Part shown: piece after piece, positions 13,201 to 23,730 of the stretch
How the letters are laid out: each line of letters starts with the position of its first letter
How positions within the stretch are numbered: the first letter of the stretch is position 1
Origin: Synchiropus splendidus
Lineage: Eukaryota > Chordata > Actinopteri > Syngnathiformes > Callionymidae
DNA: 64,000 bases
Assembly (NCBI RefSeq): GCF_027744825.2
Contig: NC_071337.1
Span: forward strand, 10,479,031 to 10,543,030
Direction of reading: 5' to 3'
Position numbers and translations under genes: made by a program
Notes under the pieces: generated by a model
Database searches by the model: none
Seen by the model: only the letters and a program-made list of their open reading frames with translations
What the model was told of the DNA's origin: nothing

Positions 13201-13574
13201 CGGGGTGCTCTATGGGTCCCCTACTGCGGAGCATGTCGGCAACCCCACTGTCATAGAGGTACGGAATTGTTCTTTCCCCCTTCACATCCTGTCATGTCAC
13301 CACGAGCCGTGAAATGGCAGCAGATGGTGAGAGCTCGGCTATATTACTTATACAGCACTTATGTGGCCCGTGCGGGGGAGGGGATGTCTATTGAGCCGGA
13401 AAGCAGTTGTGAAAAGTGAAAGTACCTAAATTTCTTTTTGTTCATGTTCTAGGTTTGTGAAGTAGGTGGAGGATCTTTGTTGTTATCGCAAAACATTCCA
13501 TAATACAAGTAACATCCGGCTTACGACCTGCTCAACTTTCGTCCACATGTACTTCCGACCACAGTCAACAGATG

Positions 13575-13612
<38 letters not shown>

Positions 13613-16600
13613 TCAATGCCTGGCACCGCAGCATGTAGCAGCCCGGTAACGCGTACGACAGTTACTGCAGCACAGTATCCCAGCATCTCACTCTCACACA
13701 GTGATCTACCACTACAGTAGCAACTATAACCCTCGCATCGGCATTCGACTTACGTCCAATCTGACTTACGACCGGTTGGTTGGAACTGATCCCGGACAAT
13801 TTAATATTATTCATTTCCAAGGTTACACTTTAGATACGGCAACAAGTATGAACTTATTAACTTATTATATGCAGTTTTGGTACTATTCCGGGGTGAATTA
13901 TACTCTCTTGCTTATCATGTTTATGCTAACATGTTTCACAATCTAAATTGTTATCATTTATATATATGTAGTGCCCGTTCATTTCTGGAAAAACAACAGA
14001 AAATTAACAGGGTACTAGCAATAGTGTAGTAGATACTCAACAGAGAATACTTATAAAAAGCACATGGGATAGACGAGAGAGACACAGTGCAACTTTGTTT
14101 GACACACATCAGTGAAATATCAAGGATAAGTAGGTCAACGCAGTAATTTTGTGCTGTATGATGGGGTCACCCGGGTATTTGGACGTGGCATTAACATGGG
14201 TATTTATTAGCGTCAACCCCGCTCCCCCATGGCGTGACAGCTCATCCGATTTTCACCAGTTAATGTCCCCGATGTCTCCTTTGTTGAGCGTGTCTGTCCA
14301 CAGCTAAACCGCCCTGTGTTCAAAACACTAGGGGCCATCCCGGTTTTTACACAAGGAATAAGGTATTTGTGCAGGAATTAATATCAAAAGTCTGTTCCAA
14401 CACTGTTTTTTGGAGAGACTCATTTGAATGGGGAAGGGATTTCAGGAGGTGCAGAACAATAATGCATAAATATTTGCCCTCCGGTTAAAGATAGTGAAGG
14501 TGATCTTGAAAAACAGTTTGAAACCTCACCTTCAGAGCTGTGCTGTGTTGATTCTCAGAGATGGGAGGGGCGGGACTAATGGCAGAGGAACTTGACAGAT
14601 GATGTTTTTACGTTGCACAGCTAACTATCATACTTTATTTTTGTGATAGAGTTCTACTAATCATCAATAAATCGGGAGTTAAAGGGGGTTTAAGTAGTAT
14701 GATAAAATCTCCCTGACTGACCTTTCATGATAAATTTGATACGTATACAGACGTTCAATCGTCTGCCTTGGTTCATATCAACAGATGCAGGTTTCCAGCT
14801 GTGCTGGCGCCTCGGCGAAACACCGTGGTGAAAATAGTTGGATATTGGACGGAGCACCGCTCCAGTATTGGAGGCAGCGTCCTCTTCCACATCCCCATTA
14901 GGGTTCACTGATCGCAGACACACTCTCACAGGCAGCGCTAATGCTACGACCCGGCATCAGTTAGGGACTGTCAACAAATTCTAAAGCGGCTGAAGTATTG
15001 GTGGAATCTTTAATAAGGCAATAAAAAACAACCATTTCAAAAGAGAGAATTGTGAAAAGGTTTTTCATCACACAAGACAAAGGACTGACAGTTTGTATCA
15101 TGATTTTGAGAATAGAATACGATGATCATTTATTCACATGATTTCTAATATTTCTTCAATAGCATCTAGGAACTGTGTCCAGACTGGTCCATAGTTCAAG
15201 TCAACTGTTAAGAGACATGAGACACGGCAGACAGAAGACTCAATTGAACCCCGAAATAATTCTGTCAGAGCAGTCTGTCAGACACCAGCGGCTTCTACCA
15301 GAGACGTGGAACATTGAGTTTCTCTTCTCTACACTTAGTTAACTATTATATTTAAACATAAACAAATCATGATGTTGGAGACAAACTCCAATTTCATCAT
15401 AAAACAGTTATAAGAGAGAATGTAGTGTCCAACACATGGAATAGAATGAAAATGTATTTTTGTTGGAGCACCATTAAAGTGACCAATGCAGATGTCATCC
15501 AGCTCTCACAGTCCCTCGGCTGCTCGCCCTCGAATGAATAGAAATTGCTTATTACTCTGCTGAATATATCCACTTACAGACAGATGTGCTCACAGCCAGA
15601 GGATTAGTGTTTCAACTCGGCCGCCGGTGGTCCTACAGTAATGTTGTGGCGAGCCTGGAGAAGAAAAAGCCCACGCTCTTTAGAAGTGGAACTACATTCA
15701 AGAAGCCACAGAGACCTTAACACAGACCAGGTCATGACTAAATTCAGTTAAGAAAATCCCAAATATATTTTGAAATAAATTTCCTTTTCGTCTGCAATGT
15801 TTGGGCCATTGTTTTATTATGATTTCTATTCAAATAAAATGCATGTAAAATGATTTTTTTATAGGGTTCATGCCACATTTACACTTTTTAATATACTTGC
15901 TTCCATTGAACCCTTTATGGTTCATTTTGTCCTTGATACTTAGAATATTTTACATCACATTTCACAGTCATCGCCGCCTTTCTTTTGGCATGATGGCCCC
16001 TCACAACAGTCTATAATGTGGCCCTTTAGAAAATGTAACTGCCCACCTCTGCATGAGATGGAAGTTTAAATAAGACCTCAGGGAGAACGTGAGCCGTAGA
16101 GCAATGAACAGCTTTGAGTTGTGGTAGTGAACACCCTTCTCTTCTGTCGGGTTCATCAGCAGGTGTTCAGTTTCTTTATGATTTATCTGCAATTGACATC
16201 ACCAGTTGAGAGCAGGAAATAAGTGAATTAATAACAGGAATGCTATGATAGCATCACGCACGGTGGTGGAATGCACAAATAGGATTTGAGTGAGCTGATT
16301 TCTGTGCTTTTAAGCGTTAGCTCGGCCCGAAGCGGAGCTGTTCAAGTCCTCCTGGTCAGCAGTAAACCGCTGTAGAAATTCTTTCTTCCCCGAAAGGCTT
16401 ACGTTGAGTTAAATATCTGTGATTGACATGGAGCTGTGGCATGAGGTGCAGCCTTGTCCAGAGAGGTGCTGCCTTATAATCTGGACTGATCTGGATTTAA
16501 ACTTTCCCCCGCTCATGTGTGTTGCAGATTACTGCCTATAACAGACGCACATTTGAGACGGCACGGCACAACCTGGTCATAAACATCATGGCTACGGAAG

Positions 16601-19600
16601 GTAAGGGGCGCCAGCGCCGCGGCTCATAGCGTACTGTATAGTCAGGAGCTCAAGCTTGAACTCCCTGTGGCTCACGGTTTCAGGCCAGTGCCTGGGTTGG
16701 GAAGATTATAGATTGAATTTTATTTAAGAAAAGAACTGCAGAGAAGTGCCGGTTTTATCCTTTTAAACAAATACTGCACCAGTCAGCCCAAGTTTCAGCC
16801 TCAGAACAGTCCAGGATATGTGAATAATTCATACGTTTTACCTGCAGTAGAACAATACAAGATCCTGACGCCATCTTATGTTGTCATGGTGATATCTACC
16901 ATGTAGAAACTAGTTCTTCATCCATGTGTAGCAGCACGATTTGATTCTAATTTGGGATATGAATCTGGGGTGTTGATGTCGGTGTTATCCCTGATATTTG
17001 TTCTTCACCGCTGACCTACACTTCACATCTGGGCGCCCATATGTTCGCGCTCCAACACCAACTGAGCTGTTCAAGCAGCGAGCAGATGTTTGCGACGTCA
17101 GCCCGACACCATCTGGTGCGACTTGCGGGACCAGTGCAGTTGACCTAGCAACTTGTGTCGTACCGCCGTCACACAACATGCTTACGTTTGGCCTCGCCTC
17201 ATTTGTCAGAGTTCCCGCTGCCTTACCAGGCTGAGTTTTACATCAAGAACATGAACGTGGAGGAAATGCTGGCCAGCGAGGTGCTCGGCGACTTCCTTGG
17301 CGCGGTCAAGAACGTGTGGCAGCCGGAACGCCTCAACGCCATCAACATCACCTCGGCTCTGGACCGAGGAGGCCGAGTGCCGTTGCCCATCAACAACCTG
17401 AAGGAAGGGTGAGGAGTTACGCTCTGTGAATAAGTAGAAATGACATCTGCAGAGACTTTCAGTTCCAATTCTAGAGCGCGTGAATTCGCTAGTTGTTTAG
17501 TACGGAGCCCCTAAGACTTAGACTTGGACTCAGACTTTCTTTATTGTCATTGCACAAAAACAAATCACTATATTATGGCAGCGAAATTTCGGTCTGAAGC
17601 CTCCGGTTTGCAAAAACGAAAACTATATGTCCAAAAATGAATAAATATCAGATACTAAGATATTAAGGAGATACAGATACAGATACTAAGAGGACATGAC
17701 CAAAAATTAAAGAGAAGTTTTGCGAGATATCGCAAAAATAGTATTGCAATATTATTTTTGCGATATCTCGCAGTACTAGTTTGAACTGACGTCGTAACTA
17801 CTTCCGGATCAAACAACCATAATGATGGCGAGTCAGCAGAAGCGAGAAGAGAGCGAGTGGCTCTGTTGATGATGTTTTCAGCAGTTAAGGAAGCAAAGAG
17901 CTGAGACGTTTATATTTTCACGTTTTGACTCCTGAGTGACATTTTATTTAATGAGGTCTGAGGGGATTCGCAGTCCTCTGCAGACACGTCTGTGGGCTTC
18001 ATCAGTAGATGATTCATTCAGCTCAGTGGGGAGCGGGAAGAGTGCGGGCATCAAAGATGAGAGCCAGTGTTCGGGAAGCTGGGCTCCTCACAGGAAAAGT
18101 GTTGAAGATGACTTGTGTCTCCAGAGTGTACGTGATGGTCGGCGCCGACGTCCCCTTCTCCTCCTGCCTACGAGAAGTGGAGAGCCCACACAACCAGCTG
18201 CGCTGCAGTCAGGAGATGGAGCCTGCCATCAGCTGTGACAAGAAGTTCAGAGCTCAGTTTCACATCGACTGGTGCAAAATCTCTCTGGTGAGGATCCTTC
18301 ATTTCAGACACCTTTTCACCCACGTGAGCGCTGCGCACTGAACGCTCCGCATCCCACTCAGATCAGCTCCCCTGAGGCACCACTGTGCTGCCTCCTCGCT
18401 GCTTCTGTGGTGTGTGAAGATGCGCGGTTCCCACATGACAGCCGTATTCTGCTTCCCCCCTCCCCCTCAGGTTGACATCAACAAGGTGGTCCCGGTCTAC
18501 ATTACTCGCCCGGACCCAGGCGCCGGGATCCTGCCGGAGTTCGGGGAGTACGACCCCCCGTCTGTGTCGCTCAAGAGCAGGGACTACTTCTCCGATTTCC
18601 TGGTCACCTTGGCCGTACCGTCCGCCGTGGCCGTCGTCCTCCTCTTCGTCCTGGGCTACTCCATGTGCTGCAGGCGGGAGGGAGTGTAAGTGCTGGATCT
18701 TTACACTTGTGCTTGAACACAGCGTCGCCGCGAGGAAGCTAGCAGCCAAACAGCAGCGAGCGCTGAGCTAGTGCAGGGTCGCAGCAGAACAGGCTAGCTA
18801 GCAGACGGTGATGCCGCCACGAGGCTCACACCTGTCCGTCAAGACCAGCTCTGATGTTTGTCACAGAACACATCACTGAGACCCCCGGAAAACTGCTGAC
18901 CTCAGTGGAACAGTCACATCAGGATCTGACCCAGCAGCTCGCCATCTGCATCCATGTGAATGTACCGTCCACACGTGTGTGTTCCCATGACATCGATGAC
19001 CAGTCATGCACATGAGACGACCCCCCAACCCACCCGAACCCAGTCAATAACCCCATCAGCGCATCCATCCTGTCTTCAGCCACTCATCCGTTCACTTGTG
19101 TGTTCATGTCTGTCTGTGTTATTGGCATTTAATTCATCCATTTTGTTTTGTTCCTAGGGAAAAAAGAAACATGCAAACACCCGAGTAAGTGTTTCACCTC
19201 TCGTGTTCTTTTCTCCTCTCCCTCTCTTCTGTCATCATTATTATTTGGAGTTTTTTAACATGAAAGGCTGCTGCGCCGTCATTCATGTTGTCATGTTCTC
19301 ATCAAGACTTGCTGCTTCAAATTTACAAGAGAAACGAAAACAACCCAACTATCTATGAACAAGGTCACCACTGTGGAAATTGTGAACACAGTGGTGGTGG
19401 TGGTGGGGGGGGTGTAGAGAACATGTTCAATATTGAGGGGCAACAGTGGAAACTGTGGGGAACAGGATTCCGCAGTCATTGACATCACATTGAGAAATAA
19501 TGGAGCAAAGAAGTCTGGAGAAATGGTCATGTTAAATGAGGGAGGTCAAAAAATGTACCACAAACAGGATGCAATGCCACAGAAAAGCTAAATACAGTGG

Positions 19601-21505
19601 GACCTCGGTTTTCGAACGTCTCGGACTTCAAACAAATCAAAAAAGTTCGAGCAAATATATCGAGATTTTTTTGCTTTGGATTTCGAACGAAATGCGCGGA
19701 CCGATCATCTGACCCACGACGCGCTTTGTTATTGTGTATAACGCAGCCTCTGTATGCAGACGTGTCCCGTTAGCTACATTTACTGACTGTTGTTTCTTCA
19801 TATTGAGGTGTAAAACCTTTCCAGTCTCCACACTGGACCGTGGTAGAGTGTCACAGGGGAGGTGCTGGAGCGCTCACTCCAGGGTTTGATGTCCTGTTGT
19901 GGGCTGTAGCTCTGACAGGGATGAGGCGAGTCTGGGACAGAGCGTGACTTGGTTTATGACTTTGTCACAGCCAAACTGCACAGAAGCGCACATTCAGAGC
20001 TGGACACGCACCGGGCACCTCTTCACTTCTAGAGAGACGTCACTCACTCGCCAACCCCTCCCACATGCAGCGGCCACACACATAGAGGAACAGCCACCTG
20101 CAGCAGACACTCTACATTCACTCCTACAAAAGACTAGTTTAAGGCTCGCAACGCATTATTTCTTTTTCCATTCATTGTAATGGGAAAAATCGCTTCAGAT
20201 TTCGAACAATTCGCTTCTCGAACGGCCGTCTAGAACGGATTGTGGTGGAGAACCGAGGTACCACTGTAATAATCTTCAAAAATATGAGAAAAGGAATTTT
20301 CATTCATTTATAAACGCTTAAACGGAATTAAAAATGTTTAAGCGTTCATAAACCTATTGAAGAGGATGTTGAAAATATGACACAACTAGGAAGAGAAAAC
20401 ATTTAGTGAAAATGAACTTATGAATAAAGGGAAGTAAAATATATATATTTTTTTTTATGTAGATATGATGGGATGATGGGATAGAAACAATTGGAGAGTT
20501 TTGGTAAAAACAAAATAAATTGGTGAAGTTCAGCCTTTTATTTTACTTTACAATACTTGGCTTTACAATGTGCGAATGAAAAAGGACCAAGTGGAGCGCC
20601 ACATGTGAAGTGTATGTGGTTGAGAAGGTCAAGGTTGTGTAAAAGTGTGGGCAACCTAACAGGACCCTGGTGTGTCTCCGCTTGACTTCCTCAGCATCCA
20701 GCTGGTTCACCACAGCTCCATCCAGAAGTCCACCAAGGAGCTGAGGAGCATGTCCAAGAACCGCGAGATCTCCTGGCCGCTCTCCACGCTGCCCGTCTTC
20801 CACCCGGTCAGCGGCGAGGTCATCCCGCCGCTCCACCCGGACAGCTACGAGACCACCAGCATGCCGCTGATGCAGACCCAGACGTGAGTGGCGCGCGGAG
20901 GCAGGGAGCTCGCGGAGCCTTGTCGGGGCCTCGTGAGCAGTGAAGGCGTGTTTTGTCTTTTCAGGAACCTTCAAAACCAGATCACGATCCCGCAGCAGAG
21001 GCCGTCAGGTGAGTGTCCTCCTGCATGAGGCGCAGCTTGCTGCCAAAACTGAGGGCGTCAGAATCGTGTTTCATGGCCCTCCATTCTTCTCACACTAAAC
21101 AAACGTCTCTTTAGACCGGCTTGCTCAACAAGGGCGAGGTGTTTGAGGCAGATCAGTTATGTCACAAGCTCCCCAGGAATTTTCAGACGCATAATCTCAC
21201 ATCGGAAAAAACAAGCTTTTGTTCGCCTCGTGGAAACACGATTCTGCCACCGGTCTTCCGCGGCGCTGGCGTGGCAACGGCCTCTAGCGGACGCCGCCCT
21301 GCATGACGCCTCTAACCTGCTTCTCTCTGTCCTCTGCTAACAAAAGGAGAGCATTATGTCATGTCGACATTCAGACGGTTGGAGGTAGGCTCACATTTCT
21401 GGACACGCCGAGTGTGACCCAGTCAAACCGGGCGCCTCCTGTCGTGTCTTTCAGGTAAATGGTATTCCTGAGGAGCGGAAAGTGGCCGAGGCTCTCAACT
21501 TGTGA
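7285..21505 (+). CDS. SGCE: SGCE, epsilon-sarcoglycan, 12 coding exons, 442 residues
   Basis: Single-pass glycoprotein of the dystrophin-associated sarcoglycan complex; loss of the human gene causes myoclonus-dystonia. Coding exons: 7285-7333, 12905-13027, 13101-13258, 16528-16600, 17210-17408, 18125-18287, 18471-18685, 19158-19184, 20695-20883, 20965-21008, 21347-21384, 21455-21505. All joins keep frame at GT-AG borders. A signal peptide (about 1-26) is followed by the conserved start of the mature protein ([20 protein letters not shown]) and the cadherin-like ectodomain. There is an N-glycosylation site NIT at 180, four cysteines in exon 6, a transmembrane helix at about 298-320, then the basic CCRREG and a cytoplasmic tail. 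Exon 8 is 27 nt and phase-neutral, so it can be skipped in frame. The C-terminus ends [16 protein letters not shown], like an alternative sarcoglycan tail. Human SGCE is 437 residues. SGCA is excluded by length, tail and synteny. Confidence 0.95.
7334..12904 (+). other. SGCE: SGCE intron 1, 5.6 kb, no gene seen
   Basis: AT-rich intron, the largest in the gene. It holds a TG microsatellite at 11929-11947. The open frames around 11010-11230 and 11515-11990 have no recognisable domain and no splice context. Intron 1 of vertebrate genes often holds enhancers, but none can be named here. Confidence 0.6.
11929..11947. repeat. TG dinucleotide microsatellite
   Basis: TG repeat within SGCE intron 1. 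Confidence 0.9.
13259..16527 (+). other. SGCE: SGCE intron 3, 3.3 kb
   Basis: Apart from the poly(T)-bearing repeat-like segment at about 13500-13800, this intron shows no recognisable gene or element. Sequence is AT-rich and the short open frames look random. Confidence 0.6.
13500..13800. repeat. Possible transposon remnant with a 35-nt T tract
   Basis: The segment has an uninterrupted T run at 13576-13610, flanked by repeated CTTACGACC-type motifs near 13520, 13749 and 13763. Such repeated motifs are seen in short non-autonomous repeats. I cannot define terminal repeats or a target duplication, so the limits are approximate and the class is unknown. Confidence 0.35.
17511..17710 (+). repeat. 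Non-LTR retroelement 3' end, copy A of three
   Basis: The core reads TTTATTGTCATTGCACA, then CACTATATTATGGCA and TTTCGGTCTGA. The same string of motifs recurs at 24027-24140 and, inverted, at 49380-49555. Read in the other direction it ends in an AATAAAG-type signal and a short degenerate tandem (GACTTAGACTTGGACTCAGAC here), as fish L2/Rex1-type elements do. The family name is inferred; the shared sequence is seen directly. Confidence 0.7.
17721..17772. repeat. Perfect 20-bp inverted repeat with 12-nt loop
   Basis: Arms 17721-17740 and 17753-17772 are exact reverse complements, built on GCGAGATATCGC. The loop is GTATTGCAATAT. It lies just after retroelement copy A in SGCE intron 5 and may be a MITE or foldback remnant. 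Confidence 0.85.
19595..20266. mobile_element. Non-autonomous DNA transposon, pogo/Tigger-like
   Basis: The left end CAGTGGGACCTCGGTTTTCG and the right end, whose reverse complement begins CAGTGGTACCTCGGTT, are imperfect terminal inverted repeats. Both ends are flanked by TA (19593-19594 and 20267-20268), the target duplication of the Tc1/mariner/pogo group. TTCGAAC motifs recur just inside both ends. At 672 bp with no transposase frame it would need enzyme from elsewhere. It sits in SGCE intron 8 (19185-20694). The superfamily is inferred from TA duplication and the TIR start. Confidence 0.75.
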
Positions 21506-21730
21506 GCGCGAGGAGGAGTCACCTTCTCCTATAATCCAAGCCAATCTGCATGTCCCGCACAGAGATGAACCATCTGTCTGCGTTGAGAAGGCAGCGTTCG
21601 GTTTAATACCTGTCAAATAATTCCTTTGTACTTTGCACATCAAGCCTCCTGGCGGAAAAAGGGAGTTGAACAGTTGTCATGGTAACCGTGTTGTCACATG
21701 ATAACCAATAAAAATGTGTCCTTTTGTGTC
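21506..21730 (+). other. SGCE: SGCE 3' UTR
   Basis: From the TGA at 21503-21505 to the polyadenylation signal is about 200 nt. No further exon is needed to end the reading frame. Confidence 0.65.
21707..21712 (+). terminator. SGCE: SGCE poly(A) signal AATAAA
   Basis: Canonical AATAAA about 200 nt past the stop codon, followed within 20 nt by a GT-rich stretch (TGTGTCCTTTTGTGTCC) that fits a downstream cleavage element. Confidence 0.75.
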
Positions 21731-23730
21731 CTCAAAGTCACGACAGGACTTTTTCTTTTTCCTTCTTTTTATTATGATCAACAACAGACACCCGAGTAAA
21801 GGCATTTATAAATTATGGTCGGTACATTTCACACTCTGAAGACATCACAGAAATGTAACACAGCTGATATAAATATTTGTTGTTGCTTTTTACACAAACA
21901 AAAATCGCCAATAACAAAACCTACCAGTGGATACACGTGAAATAAAGTGGTTATAGCAACGGAATTAAATAACCCTGACAGGAGGACATTTTTGATCACG
22001 TGTAAAAGGTGCTGCAACAGGCATTAGAAACATTGTCACCTCAATATTATCCCAAATTTCATACAAATACTCTTTTTTTTTTTCTTCTTCGGTTCCACCA
22101 AACTTCAAATATCGTCCACTCGTGTGAGCAAAAACAGAATCCCAGGCTGCGATGAAGTGAAGAAGTTCAGTCAAATTTGGAATTAATACATGAACATTGG
22201 CAACACGCACAGAGGACAAATACTTTTGGACAATTTTAAGAAGCATGAGCCAGGAACCTGCTTCCAAACAATTTTTTCATTTGCTTCCTTTTTTTTCTTG
22301 GTTTCGCTCCACTCAAAAAAAAATGGATTGAATATGATTATGTTCAATAAAACGTAGTAAGAAGAAAATCCGAGTTAGAAATTGAAGGATTAAAAGATTC
22401 CCATCTATCCCAAATATAGTCTCAACATGATTTGGCTTTCACTTTCATTTCTTGGTTCTTTTTGCCATTACTTTCCTTTTTAGGAAAAAATGTAAAACTT
22501 GAGACTGGTTATCTTTATAACACTTGTTTTTTTAAGTTTAAGTATTTCAATTCATTTGAACAATAACAAGAATGACTGATCTTTTATCCAAATGAATGCT
22601 TCATTGACACTCTACTAAATAATGGCTAACTGAGGAGTTTATTCAGTTCAGTAGCGAGAAATCAAAGTTGTGTTTTGGCAAAAATTAGCAGGGAGGTCCA
22701 ACATACACACACACACACACACATTCATGTCAGTTCAGAGTTTAGAGTGGTGGATGGTTCAGGTGGGACGGTGTTCTCAGGAAGGTTTAGACCTTCAGCA
22801 CTGCCCACCACGGTGACTCTAAACCGCCGTCACTAACAGCAGTTATTGGTGCGTAATATACAAAATAAAAGCCCAAGAGAAAAAGTAAAAAATAAAAGCT
22901 TCATTTAAATATTTAAATACTGTACAAATCACAATTTCATAGCTACAGCAGGTGACAGTGGTACCGCCCAGCACAAAGCAACGCCTCCCAAAAATCGGAG
23001 GGAAGTCGGTACCGATTGCGCTCCCATGTGGTCCTCGCAGTCCGGCCAAGCGCTTGGTCCTCAGCTTTGCATGTTTCACCCTCCAGGACTGGCTTCACAG
23101 TTGCCATGGTGACAAAGTGTGTTTTTTGTTTTCCTTTCTTTCATACAAAAATTGGGAACATGGTTGACCAGTGGAAGTGCCTGGACGGAGCCAAATCCTT
23201 CTTTAGATGATGAAACGCTGCGACAGCTCCACGGTTTACAACCCTCCACCTGGTGCCCGGCTACTTGATCCAGAAATTTCAAAGCTAAAAATCATAAAAT
23301 CCCTGTTGCAGGTGGTGAGTCATCCGTTTCCACTGGCTGAGACGCAGGGACGACTCCAGCGTGGCGCGTTGATTCAAGGCATGGCGGTGCAGCTGGTGAC
23401 CAGAACAGCCGTCGCCATGTCTGCATGTCACATTGCCGACTCAAGTCAAAGCTTTACCGTGATGCCTTGAATCACTGGGACCACAAAGTCAAACACCACC
23501 ACACTCACGCCAAATGAAAGACACAAGCGTCGTGCGCCGATTATTTCAGTTAGTCACCGTAAATAAAGGGCTGTAAAAACCTGGGAAAACGTTTCTCCAC
23601 CGTTAAGGCGGCTGCACTCACATCACCTGTGATGCTGGGCGTCCAAAGGTCTCTCTTCAGTGTGCGACTACCAGGACTCTCACAGTTTCGCCAGCGCAGC
23701 GTGCGAGTCCAGACGTCCGTCCTCCTCGGC
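21731..23730 (-). other. CASD1: SGCE-CASD1 convergent interval, probable CASD1 3' UTR
   Basis: The two genes meet tail to tail here. On the minus strand, AATAAA occurs near 21766 and near 22637, either of which could end the CASD1 transcript; the sequence alone does not choose. A CA microsatellite lies at 22705-22722. No extra coding exon is seen. Confidence 0.5.
22705..22722. repeat. CA dinucleotide microsatellite
   Basis: AC/CA repeat in the SGCE-CASD1 interval. Confidence 0.9.

Larger units (their letters stand above)
17409..18124 (+). other. SGCE: SGCE intron 5, occupied by repeats
   Basis: This 0.7-kb intron contains a retroelement 3' end (17511-17710) and a long perfect hairpin (17721-17772), followed by unremarkable sequence up to the exon 6 acceptor. 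Confidence 0.7.

Noticed and set aside
16985..17234. Overlapping open frames just upstream of SGCE exon 5
   Set aside because: No homology; they are chance extensions into the acceptor region of exon 5.
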